5,732 bases of DNA from assembly GCA_031283825.1 (NCBI GenBank), contig JAITAZ010000282.1:1-5732 (forward strand). Direction: 5' to 3'. Of this stretch, positions 1 to 5,732 are shown piece after piece. A program made the translations under genes and the position numbers. The stretch's first letter is position 1; each line of letters starts with the position of its first letter. Origin of the DNA: Planctomycetaceae bacterium (GTDB lineage: Bacteria > Planctomycetota > Planctomycetia > Pirellulales > Thermoguttaceae). The notes below the pieces were generated by a model. The model ran no database searches and was not told the DNA's origin. It saw only the letters and a list, made by a program, of their open reading frames with translations.

Positions 1-3000
1 TTTGTTTGGCGCGATAATTTGCCAATCGACATTTTCAATATTTTTTAATTCCTTGAGCTTTGCTAATTTCTTTTCACGGTCAAGATAATCGCCGACGTCG
101 TAATAATGAATTTTACAACCGTCAGAATTTTTATTCGGGTTTTTGACAAATATTGAAATCGCAATCGACGCACGACTTCCTGATTCAAAAATTCCGCCGC
201 CTTCTTTGCTGCGTTGTTCGCCGGAAGTTCTTGCATCTCCGCGTAAATTGAAAACGTAAATATCTGTAAATTCATCGGCTAAACATTTTCGTAAACCGTC
301 CATTGAGTTGCTGTCGATATACGAACCGTTGCTGACAAATCCGATAATTCCCTTTGTATCAATTCGATCCGAAGCCCAGCGAATTGCGCGAATATACGAA
401 TCGTAAAGAGATTTTTTCAACGTTGCGCTTGACGCTTCCGCATACGTTTCGGCGATTCGTTGATCAAGTTTTGGATATTTTATATTTCTGTTATTATCGT
501 TTTCGCTTTTTTGACCGGCAGAATACGGCGGATTTCCTATTATAACAGTAATCTTTTGTTCTTTTTGTTTTTTCGCCCGCGCGCTGTTTATTGGGAACAT
601 TTCAACAAATTCTTTTTGCGTTCCTTCCATCATTTGAAATGTGTCCGTCAAGATAATTCCGGGAAACGCCGTATAGTTGCCGCTCTTTTCGTCTATAACT
701 TCGTGAAACGTGTTTTCAATATTTATCGCCGCAATGTAATATGCAAGCAACACGATTTCATTCGCGTGAATTTCATTTTCGTATTCGTATCGTAGATTTT
801 GCGGCTGAATCAATCCGCTTTGTAATAATCGTACAATAAATGTTCCCGTGCCTGTAAACGGGTCAAGAATATTGTTATTTTTCGCGTCGAATCCGCCGTC
901 GAATTCCGTTTTCAAAAGATAATCAATACTGTGCAGAATAAAATCGACAACCTCAATCGGCGTGTAAACTATTCCTAACCGTTCCGACATTTTCGGAAAT
1001 GCCGCCTTGAAAAATTTATCGTACAATTCAAGAATAATTCTCTGTTTTCCCGCCGCTGTTTGAACGCCTTTAACGCGGCTTTGAACGCCCTGATAAAATC
1101 TCGACAACGACGACGTATCGCTCTCGACGTCGTTTAACAAATTGATAACGCGATCCAACGCCAACGACACAGGATTATTCCGCGAAAATTCAGAACCGCC
1201 AAAAAGAGCGTCAAAAACAGGCTTTGTTATTCTATGTTGAGCTAACATTTCAATTGCTTCAGCCGCCGTAACGTTGTCGTTGATGTTTTCTTGCAAATGA
1301 TACAAAAAAGCTTGAAAATCGCCTTTGTGTTCATCGGTATCAACCAAGAATTGAAGTTGTTCGCAATGTTTTTGCGCGATTTCTGCAACGTCTTTTGCCC
1401 AATCTTCCCAGTACCGTTTTTCGCCGCATCGAGTTGCAATTTCGCCTTCGATACACGCTTTCCACAGACTAATATCATTGTAAGAAAACGTAAATTCCTG
1501 TTGCTGCACCGTCGATTCAAATTCCGTTTCCGATTCCGTTTCGCCAGACCCAGTTTCATTGCCGATAAAACCGATAATAATTTTTTCTGGAGTCGTTTTC
1601 TCAAGTTCCATTATGTTGATCATATTTTGAAATCTATCATCGTGAGCTCTCAACGCCTGCAAAACTTCCCACACTACAGCGTAAGTTTCATTTGTATCCA
1701 GAAATTCATCCGGCTTATCGCCTGACCGAATAACAATCGGCAAGATAATATAACCGTAATCTTTTCCTTCCGCCTTCCGCATGACACGACCGACCGATTG
1801 AACAATATCTACTTTTGATTTTCGCGGCGTTAAAAAAATTACCGCGTCTAATGCCGGAACGTCAACGCCTTCAGATAGGCAACGCGCATTTGATAAAATC
1901 CGACATTCATTCTCCGACGGTTTATTTTTTAGCCATTGCAATTTTTTGTTACGTAAAAGCGAATTCATTGTGCCGTCAACGTGTTCGATTTTGCATTGTA
2001 ATGTTTTTGAATTTTCCGGCGTGTTTGTTAAATATTCGTCGATAATTGTTTGAAATTGTTGTTGAAATTGTTCCGACTGCTTAATCGACGTAGTAAACGC
2101 AACTGCGCGTTTCAAATTCGGCAGATTCTGATTTTTAACTTTGCCAGATAACGCATTCCAACAGCCGACAATTTTCGCCGGATCAACTAGCGGCAATTCG
2201 CGTTTGCCAGACCGTTTGCCAGACCGATTGTTAGACGCCGCTTGAATTGCGTTTTGAAGTTCGGGTGAAATAATATTTTCGTCAACTCCGAGAATAACGA
2301 CTTTATAATCTGACAATAAATTTCCTTCTACGGCTTGTGAAAATCCTAGCGAATAAAAAACGTTTCCGAAGTGTTGCGGGTCGTCCATTGACCAAACGGT
2401 AATTTGTTCATTTGCGGCTTTACGTTTTGTTTCAGCGGAGAATAATCGCGGCGTTGCGGTCATGTACAGACGTTTTTTTGCTTTGATAAAATCGGCGTCG
2501 TGAACGCGGACAAATTGAGATTCGTTTTCTTGCGCCGAACCTGTTGTCCGGTGAGCTTCGTCGCAAATGATTAAATCGAATTCATCGACTCCGTTATTTT
2601 GCGAATCGCTAATTACGTTAATTGATTGATAAGTTGAAAAGACAACGGTCAAATTATCGTTACGAATATTCTTATTTTTGATAAAATTTTCGGCTAAAGT
2701 TTTTGCGTTTGTTGTTGCGGGTATAGCGAGGTCGTCTGGAGTGAGCGGGTCGTTTTCGTCGTGTTTTCCAACTTTTTCGTCAGAGCAAACCGCGTAGCAA
2801 TGAAGCGGAATTTCAGACCCTGCCAACCATTCGCTTAACGTTTGAGACATTAGAGAAAGCGACGGCACAAGAAACAAAACGAGTCCGCCTTTGCCGGCAA
2901 ATTTCTCGGCGATTTTCAATGACGTAAATGTTTTTCCTGTTCCGCAAGCCATAATCATTTGTCCGCGATTTGCAGATTGAAAGCCTTTAATAACGTCGGT

Positions 3001-3510
3001 GATTGCATTTGTCTGATGTTCTTTTAGTTTGAGTTTGTTTTTGAGTCTGATTTTGTTGTTGTTGAAGTATTCGTTCCAATCGATAGCGCTATTTTCAAAA
3101 TTTGATAGTCCGATAACGTGAACTGGCGGATTTTGATTTTGAATTGCGTCGAGAGCGTTTTTTCCGAGTTCGGTTGTTGCGACAAGAATTCGTCGAGCGA
3201 AATTTTTCTTTGAGGAGGCGGCGAGAAACGAATCGATATCTGGTTTCTGGATTTTATAGTTTTCGGAATAAAATTTGCATTGAATAGCGACCAATCCTGA
3301 TTTGTCTTTCATTTCGGCGACGAGATCGATTCCGGTATCGGTGGAGGATCGATTATTCCATTGATCCCATCGGACAACGTTATTGAGTTGAGATTTGTAT
3401 ATTGGATCGTGTGAGAGAAAAATCTGTACGATTTCTTCGAACCGTGATCCTTTATCGCGAGCGGAGTTTTTAACGTCGTTTATTTGTTGAATTATAGATT
3501 GAAAATTCAT
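1..3510 (-). CDS. Type ISP restriction-modification enzyme (nuclease-helicase-methyltransferase), C-terminus cut by window edge
   Basis: The frame is open without a stop for 1170 codons from ATG at 3508-3510 to the left edge. Residues 1-150 form an Mrr-type PD-(D/E)xK nuclease: FEEIV (24-28), D62 in TGIDLV and Q77-C-K79. Residues 160-600 are a superfamily 2 ATPase: ACGTGKT (188-194), DEAH (317-320), TATP (351-354), EGVDVPALDAVIF (547-559) and QSVGRVMR (571-578). A coupling region follows (about 620-840). An N6-adenine methyltransferase comes next, with YTPIEVVDFI (849-858), DPFTGTGTF (883-891) and NPPY (993-996). This domain order is that of LlaGI and LlaBIII, where one chain methylates its asymmetric site and, on unmodified DNA, translocates using ATP and cleaves. 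Those proteins are roughly 1,550-1,600 residues, so about 400 residues, chiefly the target recognition domain, should lie beyond base 1. All key motifs look intact, so the visible part appears functional. No good Shine-Dalgarno precedes the ATG. The start is chosen because it is the first ATG and gives a complete nuclease domain. A nuclease-inactive or recognition-variant form cannot be excluded without the C-terminus. Confidence 0.93.
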   Translation of the reverse strand, partial: MNFQSIIQQINDVKNSARDKGSRFEEIVQIFLSHDPIYKSQLNNVVRWDQWNNRSSTDTGIDLVAEMKDKSGLVAIQCKFYSENYKIQKPDIDSFLAASSKKNFARRILVATTELGKNALDAIQNQNPPVHVIGLSNFENSAIDWNEYFNNNKIRLKNKLKLKEHQTNAITDVIKGFQSANRGQMIMACGTGKTFTSLKIAEKFAGKGGLVLFLVPSLSLMSQTLSEWLAGSEIPLHCYAVCSDEKVGKHDENDPLTPDDLAIPATTNAKTLAENFIKNKNIRNDNLTVVFSTYQSINVISDSQNNGVDEFDLIICDEAHRTTGSAQENESQFVRVHDADFIKAKKRLYMTATPRLFSAETKRKAANEQITVWSMDDPQHFGNVFYSLGFSQAVEGNLLSDYKVVILGVDENIISPELQNAIQAASNNRSGKRSGKRELPLVDPAKIVGCWNALSGKVKNQNLPNLKRAVAFTTSIKQSEQFQQQFQTIIDEYLTNTPENSKTLQCKIEHVDGTMNSLLRNKKLQWLKNKPSENECRILSNARCLSEGVDVPALDAVIFLTPRKSKVDIVQSVGRVMRKAEGKDYGYIILPIVIRSGDKPDEFLDTNETYAVVWEVLQALRAHDDRFQNMINIMELEKTTPEKIIIGFIGNETGSGETESETEFESTVQQQEFTFSYNDISLWKACIEGEIATRCGEKRYWEDWAKDVAEIAQKHCEQLQFLVDTDEHKGDFQAFLYHLQENINDNVTAAEAIEMLAQHRITKPVFDALFGGSEFSRNNPVSLALDRVINLLNDVESDTSSLSRFYQGVQSRVKGVQTAAGKQRIILELYDKFFKAAFPKMSERLGIVYTPIEVVDFILHSIDYLLKTEFDGGFDAKNNNILDPFTGTGTFIVRLLQSGLIQPQNLRYEYENEIHANEIVLLAYYIAAINIENTFHEVIDEKSGNYTAFPGIILTDTFQMMEGTQKEFVEMFPINSARAKKQKEQKITVIIGNPPYSAGQKSENDNNRNIKYPKLDQRIAETYAEASSATLKKSLYDSYIRAIRWASDRIDTKGIIGFVSNGSYIDSNSMDGLRKCLADEFTDIYVFNLRGDARTSGEQRSKEGGGIFESGSRASIAISIFVKNPNKNSDGCKIHYYDVGDYLDREKKLAKLKELKNIENVDWQIIAPNK
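1521..1544. repeat. 12-bp in-frame duplication inside the restriction gene
   Basis: Two adjacent 12-bp units, attccgtttccg and attccgtttcgc, differ only at their last two bases. On the coding (minus) strand they fall within an acidic, low-complexity stretch (residues 652-666, rich in Glu, Thr and Ser) between the helicase and methyltransferase regions. The unit length is a multiple of three, so gain or loss of a unit would alter a linker without breaking the frame. Confidence 0.7.
2201..2236. repeat. Three tandem 12-bp units inside the restriction gene
   Basis: The unit cgtttgccagac occurs twice exactly (2201-2212 and 2213-2224). A third, degenerate unit, cgattgttagac, follows (2225-2236, 9 of 12 identical). 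On the coding strand this gives SNNR-SGKR-SGKR at residues 429-437 and just before. The stretch lies in the second half of the ATPase region, between motif III and the C-terminal helicase motifs, and is probably a surface loop. The repeat keeps the reading frame. Confidence 0.8.
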
Positions 3511-3597
3511 ATTTATTTTTTGTGGTAGAGATATTATTTGAAATAAAGTAACCGTTCACGGGCTTTTAAATTCTGATTTGAATTACTAAACCGAATG

Positions 3598-3623
3598 TAG
3601 AGACGCAATGCCTTGCGTCTCTA
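3598..3623. repeat. Perfect palindrome, copy 1 of the GAGACGCAA repeat
   Basis: Two 11-base arms, TAGAGACGCAA and TTGCGTCTCTA, are perfectly complementary around a TGCC centre. The second copy begins 48 bases further on. Palindromes of the form GAGACGC...GCGTCTC are, from memory, common dispersed repeats between genes in several bacterial groups. Their function here is unknown. They could be REP-like elements moved by a transposase elsewhere, or RNA hairpins. Confidence 0.9.
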
Positions 3624-3647
3624 TCGGTGATCTTTTGATCGAACAAT

Positions 3648-3671
3648 GAGACGCAATGCCTTGCGTCTCTA
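3648..3671. repeat. Palindrome, copy 2 of the GAGACGCAA repeat
   Basis: This copy is identical to 3600-3623 over 24 bases, with 9-base arms GAGACGCAA and TTGCGTCTC around TGCC. Unlike copy 1, the left flank (T at 3647) no longer pairs with the right flank, so the stem is shorter. The 24 bases between the copies include GATC-TTTT-GATC, itself able to form a 4-bp stem. Either arm of one copy can also pair with the opposite arm of the other. Confidence 0.9.
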
Positions 3672-3702
3672 CGATTGCTAATTTGTAACTAGATAAATAT
3701 CA

Positions 3703-3809
3703 TTTTATCGTTGCCTTCGGCAACGCGACCTTTCGGCGAAAGGTCGCCTACCTACCGCCTATCTGATCAATAAACGCCTACCGACAGACAAATACTACGT
3801 AACATGAGT
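3703..3809 (+). repeat. Composite two-hairpin dispersed repeat, copy 1
   Basis: The unit starts with ttttatcg and holds hairpin A at 3709-3725 (arms CGTTGCC and GGCAACG, 3-base loop). Hairpin B follows directly at 3725-3747 (arms GCGACCTTTC and GAAAGGTCGC, 3-base loop). Next come CTACCT, a variable stretch containing CTATCTGATC, and the tail CGTAACATGAGT at 3798-3809. Bases 3723-3753 are identical (31 of 31) to the reverse complement of 5635-5665, and the 12-base tail recurs at 5605-5616 inverted. This conserved and variable block structure is typical of REP/BIME-like elements rather than of chance. Confidence 0.88.
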
Positions 3810-3903
3810 AAATAAATTAAATAATTGTGTTCGTTGTAAATTCTCTTTCATTTTATCCGTTAACTTAATCGTCTCAAACTAAATACTAGGAAAGATTACA
3901 CGA

Positions 3904-5124
3904 CTATTTTACTTTTACGTCGTGTATGAATTTAAATATTGGGTTTGGACTTCCTTGTTGTAAAGAACCTTCAAACACCTCCGTTAGAAATTGTTTTTTT
4001 CCATTTGGCAGATTTTCAAGGTCGGGGAAAGAATCGCCCTTTTGTAGAATTACTTGTCTTTCATGAATCCCGCCGAAAGAATACGTTCCCGCAACTTGAC
4101 ACGGAAACCAAAAACCTCGCGGCTCAACCAGACTCTTTTTAGGCAATTGCTTTACACCAGATTTTGAACTCGCAGATTCCTTTTCTGATTTGTCGATTTG
4201 CATTTTTTCTGCTTTTTCTTTCTCTTTCTCTTTTTCAATTTTTGATTCTGCATCATTACTTAATTCCAGATAAAATTCGGCATAGCAATGTTCCGGTAAA
4301 CGCACAAGTCTTGCCGGAACTTTGCTCAATCTGCACATCGCCACAAAAAGACTACATAAATCTTTACAATCGCCTTCGCATTTGTCTTCCGGCATCGCTA
4401 ACAACGCCTTTACGCCTTTTGCCGGTAAACTTTTATTCGCGTCGTTATATTTCACGCGACGCTGCACGTAACGATAAATCGCCTCAACTTTATCCCAGTC
4501 TGTTTGCTTGTCATTTGTAATTTCGCGCAATTTTTTTCTTAATGTCGATGAAACTTTCGAGTCGTCAATCTCAATTTTCGGACTCGCCTTTAAATACGGC
4601 GAGACCTCTTTCGATACCCGCTTGGGAATCGCAAAAATTTCAGTATTTTCCGGCGGATCGACCTCGTAATTTATCGTGTCAAATTCAAGAATTATCTCAA
4701 GTTTATTATTTAATCTCAAATTGGAAAATTTAATGACCGCTTCTTTTGCACCATTATTTATTGTACGAAAATCGACGCCTCTTGGAATAGCGTTTTTGCC
4801 TTTGACGTATCTATATGTTTTTACTTCTTGTTCAAACCAACCAGTCGGCACAGGCATTGTGATTGTAACGTCGTCAAGAAGAGAACCGGCTTCAAGAACT
4901 ATTCCTGCAACCCAAGTCTGTTCTTGTTTAACTCCGCGACGAGGTCCATATTTCGACGGCGTAAATTCATCAGACTCTAAAGCCGTATTTTCGCCGTCGG
5001 TACTAAAATTAAATTGACCTTGCACAACCGAATCCGACGCAAAAAATATAAACAACAAAAAAACCGACAAAAATAATCGACAACGAAAAATCTTAAATAA
5101 ATAACGCGAAAACATAATTGACAT
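3904..5124 (-). CDS. Exported transglutaminase-like protein with altered catalytic triad
   Basis: The 406-residue product begins with a basic start and a strongly hydrophobic core (about residues 17-29), then SVVQG, so it is probably exported by Sec with cleavage near residues 29-36. Residues 37-180 are a beta-rich region I do not recognise. Residues 190-345 resemble the transglutaminase-like (Transglut_core) fold: a helix with YRYVQRRVKY (217-226), EGDCKDLCSLFVAMCR with the presumed nucleophile C253, and PEHCYAEFYLEL with H279. The family's third residue, normally Asp in a W-x-P-x-D motif, is Gln here (WFPCQ, 339-343). A charged, Lys/Glu-rich insert of about 45 residues (288-333) separates the His strand from that motif. 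Members of this superfamily may be peptidases or cross-linking enzymes, or may have lost activity. The substrate cannot be told. The start at 5124 is favoured over the ATG at 5115 by a well-placed Shine-Dalgarno. The small lipoprotein gene ends 79 bases upstream on the same strand. Confidence 0.88.
   Translation of the reverse strand: MSIMFSRYLFKIFRCRLFLSVFLLFIFFASDSVVQGQFNFSTDGENTALESDEFTPSKYGPRRGVKQEQTWVAGIVLEAGSLLDDVTITMPVPTGWFEQEVKTYRYVKGKNAIPRGVDFRTINNGAKEAVIKFSNLRLNNKLEIILEFDTINYEVDPPENTEIFAIPKRVSKEVSPYLKASPKIEIDDSKVSSTLRKKLREITNDKQTDWDKVEAIYRYVQRRVKYNDANKSLPAKGVKALLAMPEDKCEGDCKDLCSLFVAMCRLSKVPARLVRLPEHCYAEFYLELSNDAESKIEKEKEKEKAEKMQIDKSEKESASSKSGVKQLPKKSLVEPRGFWFPCQVAGTYSFGGIHERQVILQKGDSFPDLENLPNGKKQFLTEVFEGSLQQGSPNPIFKFIHDVKVK
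4209..4238. repeat. CT-rich hexamer microsatellite coding the KE-rich insert
   Basis: The plus strand reads as repeated ctttct units within a pyrimidine run. On the coding strand they give alternating Lys-Glu (about residues 296-306 of the transglutaminase-like protein). The 6-bp unit could slip without shifting the frame, which would change only the length of the charged linker. Confidence 0.75.
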
Positions 5125-5132
5125 CGTAAAAT

Positions 5133-5138
5133 CTCCTT
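5133..5138 (-). promoter_or_regulatory. Shine-Dalgarno of the transglutaminase-like gene
   Basis: AAGGAG on the minus strand ends 8 bases before the ATG at 5122-5124, which is near-ideal spacing. The in-frame ATG at 5113-5115 would be 17 bases away, so this site decides the start. It is the only strong ribosome binding site before the three genes in the window. Confidence 0.85.
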
Positions 5139-5203
5139 ATAAAAACCAAAAAATATTTCGTAACAATTTAATCGTTTCTCTCTACTACTGCTACATCTCT
5201 TTA

Positions 5204-5425
5204 TTATCGTACATTTATTCTTGGACTGTATGTTTCATTTGGGTAATGATCAAATTGTGAAAATTTTGAACGTTGTTTTTCAAGATCACCCGGATGACGA
5301 ATATTAGGCAACAACAAATAACCATAATCATTTTGAATCGCAGGATCGCCTTCGGACGTATGAACTATATCAGAACAACAACCGCTAACAATTATTGAAA
5401 CAAAAATTCCAAAAATCAATTTCAT
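5204..5425 (-). CDS. Small predicted lipoprotein of unknown function
   Basis: Read from ATG at 5425 the product has 73 residues: MK, a hydrophobic stretch (LIFGIFVSIIV), then the lipobox V-S-G-C with C16 as the expected lipidated residue, followed by a second Cys. The mature part is only about 58 residues, polar and aromatic, with GDPAIQNDYGYLLLP, RHPGDLEKQRSKF and a C-terminal YSPRINVR. I do not recognise the family firmly; short lipoproteins with a similar P-G-x-x-x-x-Q-R pattern exist in planctomycetes as far as I recall. An in-frame ATG at 5443 would add MCKFIL. A GTG at 5578 would extend further, but through the AATTCGG tandem repeat, giving an unlikely NSEFRIPNSE stretch and a second hydrophobic segment. 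Neither ATG has a visible Shine-Dalgarno, so the start is uncertain. The gene lies upstream of, and on the same strand as, the transglutaminase-like gene, and may share its transcript. Confidence 0.6.
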   Translation of the reverse strand: MKLIFGIFVSIIVSGCCSDIVHTSEGDPAIQNDYGYLLLPNIRHPGDLEKQRSKFSQFDHYPNETYSPRINVR

Positions 5426-5456
5426 TAAAATAAATTTACACATACGGATAAAAGTT

Positions 5457-5495
<39 letters not shown>

Positions 5496-5604
5496 ATATT
5501 TTCAAGGACAATAATGACGCTAGAGGCAACTAATAAAATTGCATTCCGCTCACAATGAGAATAATAACAAAAAAACACAATTCAACGCAATAGCAATTTT
5601 TGTA

Positions 5605-5685
5605 ACTCATGTTACGCACTTGTTGCCCCCGATCAGGTAGGCGACCTTTCGCCGAAAGGTCGCGTCGGCGTTAGCCGACGGTAAA
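5605..5685 (-). repeat. Composite two-hairpin dispersed repeat, copy 2 (inverted)
   Basis: Read on the minus strand this is the same unit as at 3703-3809: tttac, hairpin A (5680-5663, arms CGTCGGC and GCCGACG, 4-base loop), hairpin B (arms GCGACCTTTC and GAAAGGTCGC), CTACCTGATC, and the tail CGTAACATGAGT (5616-5605). Hairpin B with its flanks is identical to copy 1 over 31 bases. Hairpin A has different bases on both arms yet pairs fully in each copy. The middle segment is shorter than in copy 1, which carries extra CTACC-like sequence. Confidence 0.88.
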
Positions 5686-5716
5686 TCTGAATTGATTGTA
5701 ATTATTGTCGAATCCT

Positions 5717-5732
5717 TTTTATCGTTGCCTTC
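5717..5732 (+). repeat. Start of a third composite repeat, cut by the window edge
   Basis: The last 16 bases (ttttatcgttgccttc) are identical to the first 16 bases of copy 1 (3703-3718), including the whole left arm and loop of hairpin A. The unit is in the plus orientation, so it forms a head-to-head pair with copy 2, about 31 bases apart, as in BIME arrangements. The rest is outside the window. Confidence 0.75.

Larger units (their letters stand above)
3511..3903. other. Gene-free, repeat-rich spacer between the restriction gene and the transglutaminase-like gene
   Basis: No plausible coding frame lies in these 393 bases. The right part (3810-3903) is plain AT-rich sequence, the centre (3598-3809) holds the repeats listed separately, and the left part (3511-3597) is the upstream region of the restriction gene. 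On the minus strand a possible weak promoter can be read there: GTGAAC (3559-3554), a 17-base gap, then TAATAT (3536-3531). It matches consensus at only 3 and 4 of 6 positions, so it is a guess. The hairpins in the centre lack a following T run on either strand, so they are not canonical intrinsic terminators, though they could still slow or end transcription coming from the transglutaminase-like gene. Confidence 0.7.

Noticed and set aside
1291..1725. Open frames on the plus strand opposite the restriction gene (also 354-795 and 1815-2045)
   Set aside because: They are antisense shadows of a minus-strand frame with complete domain motifs. They show no recognisable motif and have unlikely, Phe- and Arg-heavy composition.
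3598..3671. Possible mini CRISPR array: two 24-base repeats with a 24-base spacer
   Set aside because: There are only two copies, the repeat is fully palindromic with a 4-base centre, the spacer is short and itself palindromic, and no cas gene is visible.
3709..3747. Hairpins A and B as an intrinsic terminator for the transglutaminase-like gene
   Set aside because: Both stems are strong, but no T run follows them in either direction, and the same unit occurs elsewhere as a dispersed repeat.
4164..5017. Open frames on the plus strand opposite the transglutaminase-like gene
   Set aside because: They are overlapped by a well-supported minus-strand gene with signal peptide, Shine-Dalgarno and family motifs. 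The plus-strand products have no such support.
5530..5570. Resemblance of the minus-strand CTCATTGTGAGCGGAATGC stretch to a common dispersed repeat (translated as SHCERNA)
   Set aside because: There is only one short, imperfect occurrence in the window and no second copy to compare, so it cannot be called a repeat from this sequence.

Overview
The window is AT-rich bacterial DNA in which all three recognisable genes lie on the minus strand. Nothing in it identifies the host firmly. The secreted transglutaminase-like protein, the very small lipoprotein and the abundant dispersed palindromic repeats remind me of planctomycetes with lower GC, but that is recollection, not proof. At least one gene has a clear Shine-Dalgarno sequence, so the host uses ordinary SD initiation for some genes.

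Positions 1-3510 (minus) are filled by one uninterrupted reading frame of 1170 codons. It starts at 3510 and runs off the left edge. In order it carries a PD-(D/E)xK nuclease of Mrr type, a superfamily 2 helicase-like ATPase (GTGKT, DEAH, TATP, QSVGRVMR), a coupling region, and an N6-adenine methyltransferase (DPFTGTGTF, NPPY). This is the layout of a Type ISP restriction-modification enzyme (LlaGI/LlaBIII type), in which one polypeptide cuts, translocates and methylates. The C-terminal target recognition domain is mostly or wholly outside the window.

Positions 3511-3903 hold no gene but are rich in repeats: two copies of a perfect 'GAGACGCAA...TTGCGTCTC' palindrome, then a two-hairpin composite repeat. 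A second copy of the composite repeat lies inverted at 5605-5685, and the first 16 bases of a third copy begin at 5717. These copies bracket the next two genes.

Positions 3904-5124 (minus) encode a 406-residue exported transglutaminase-like protein with Cys and His in place but Gln where the family has Asp, and with a Lys/Glu-rich insert. Positions 5204-5425 (minus) encode a roughly 73-residue predicted lipoprotein of unknown role, 79 bases upstream of the transglutaminase-like gene. A 7-bp tandem repeat (AATTCGG, five full units) lies just upstream of its start. The two genes could be cotranscribed. I see no functional link between them and the restriction enzyme, which is separated by the repeat island.

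I do not see a wholly new system. The best candidates for further attention are the composite repeat, whose first stem changes on both sides so that pairing is kept, the altered catalytic triad of the transglutaminase-like protein, and a change in codon use along the restriction gene.
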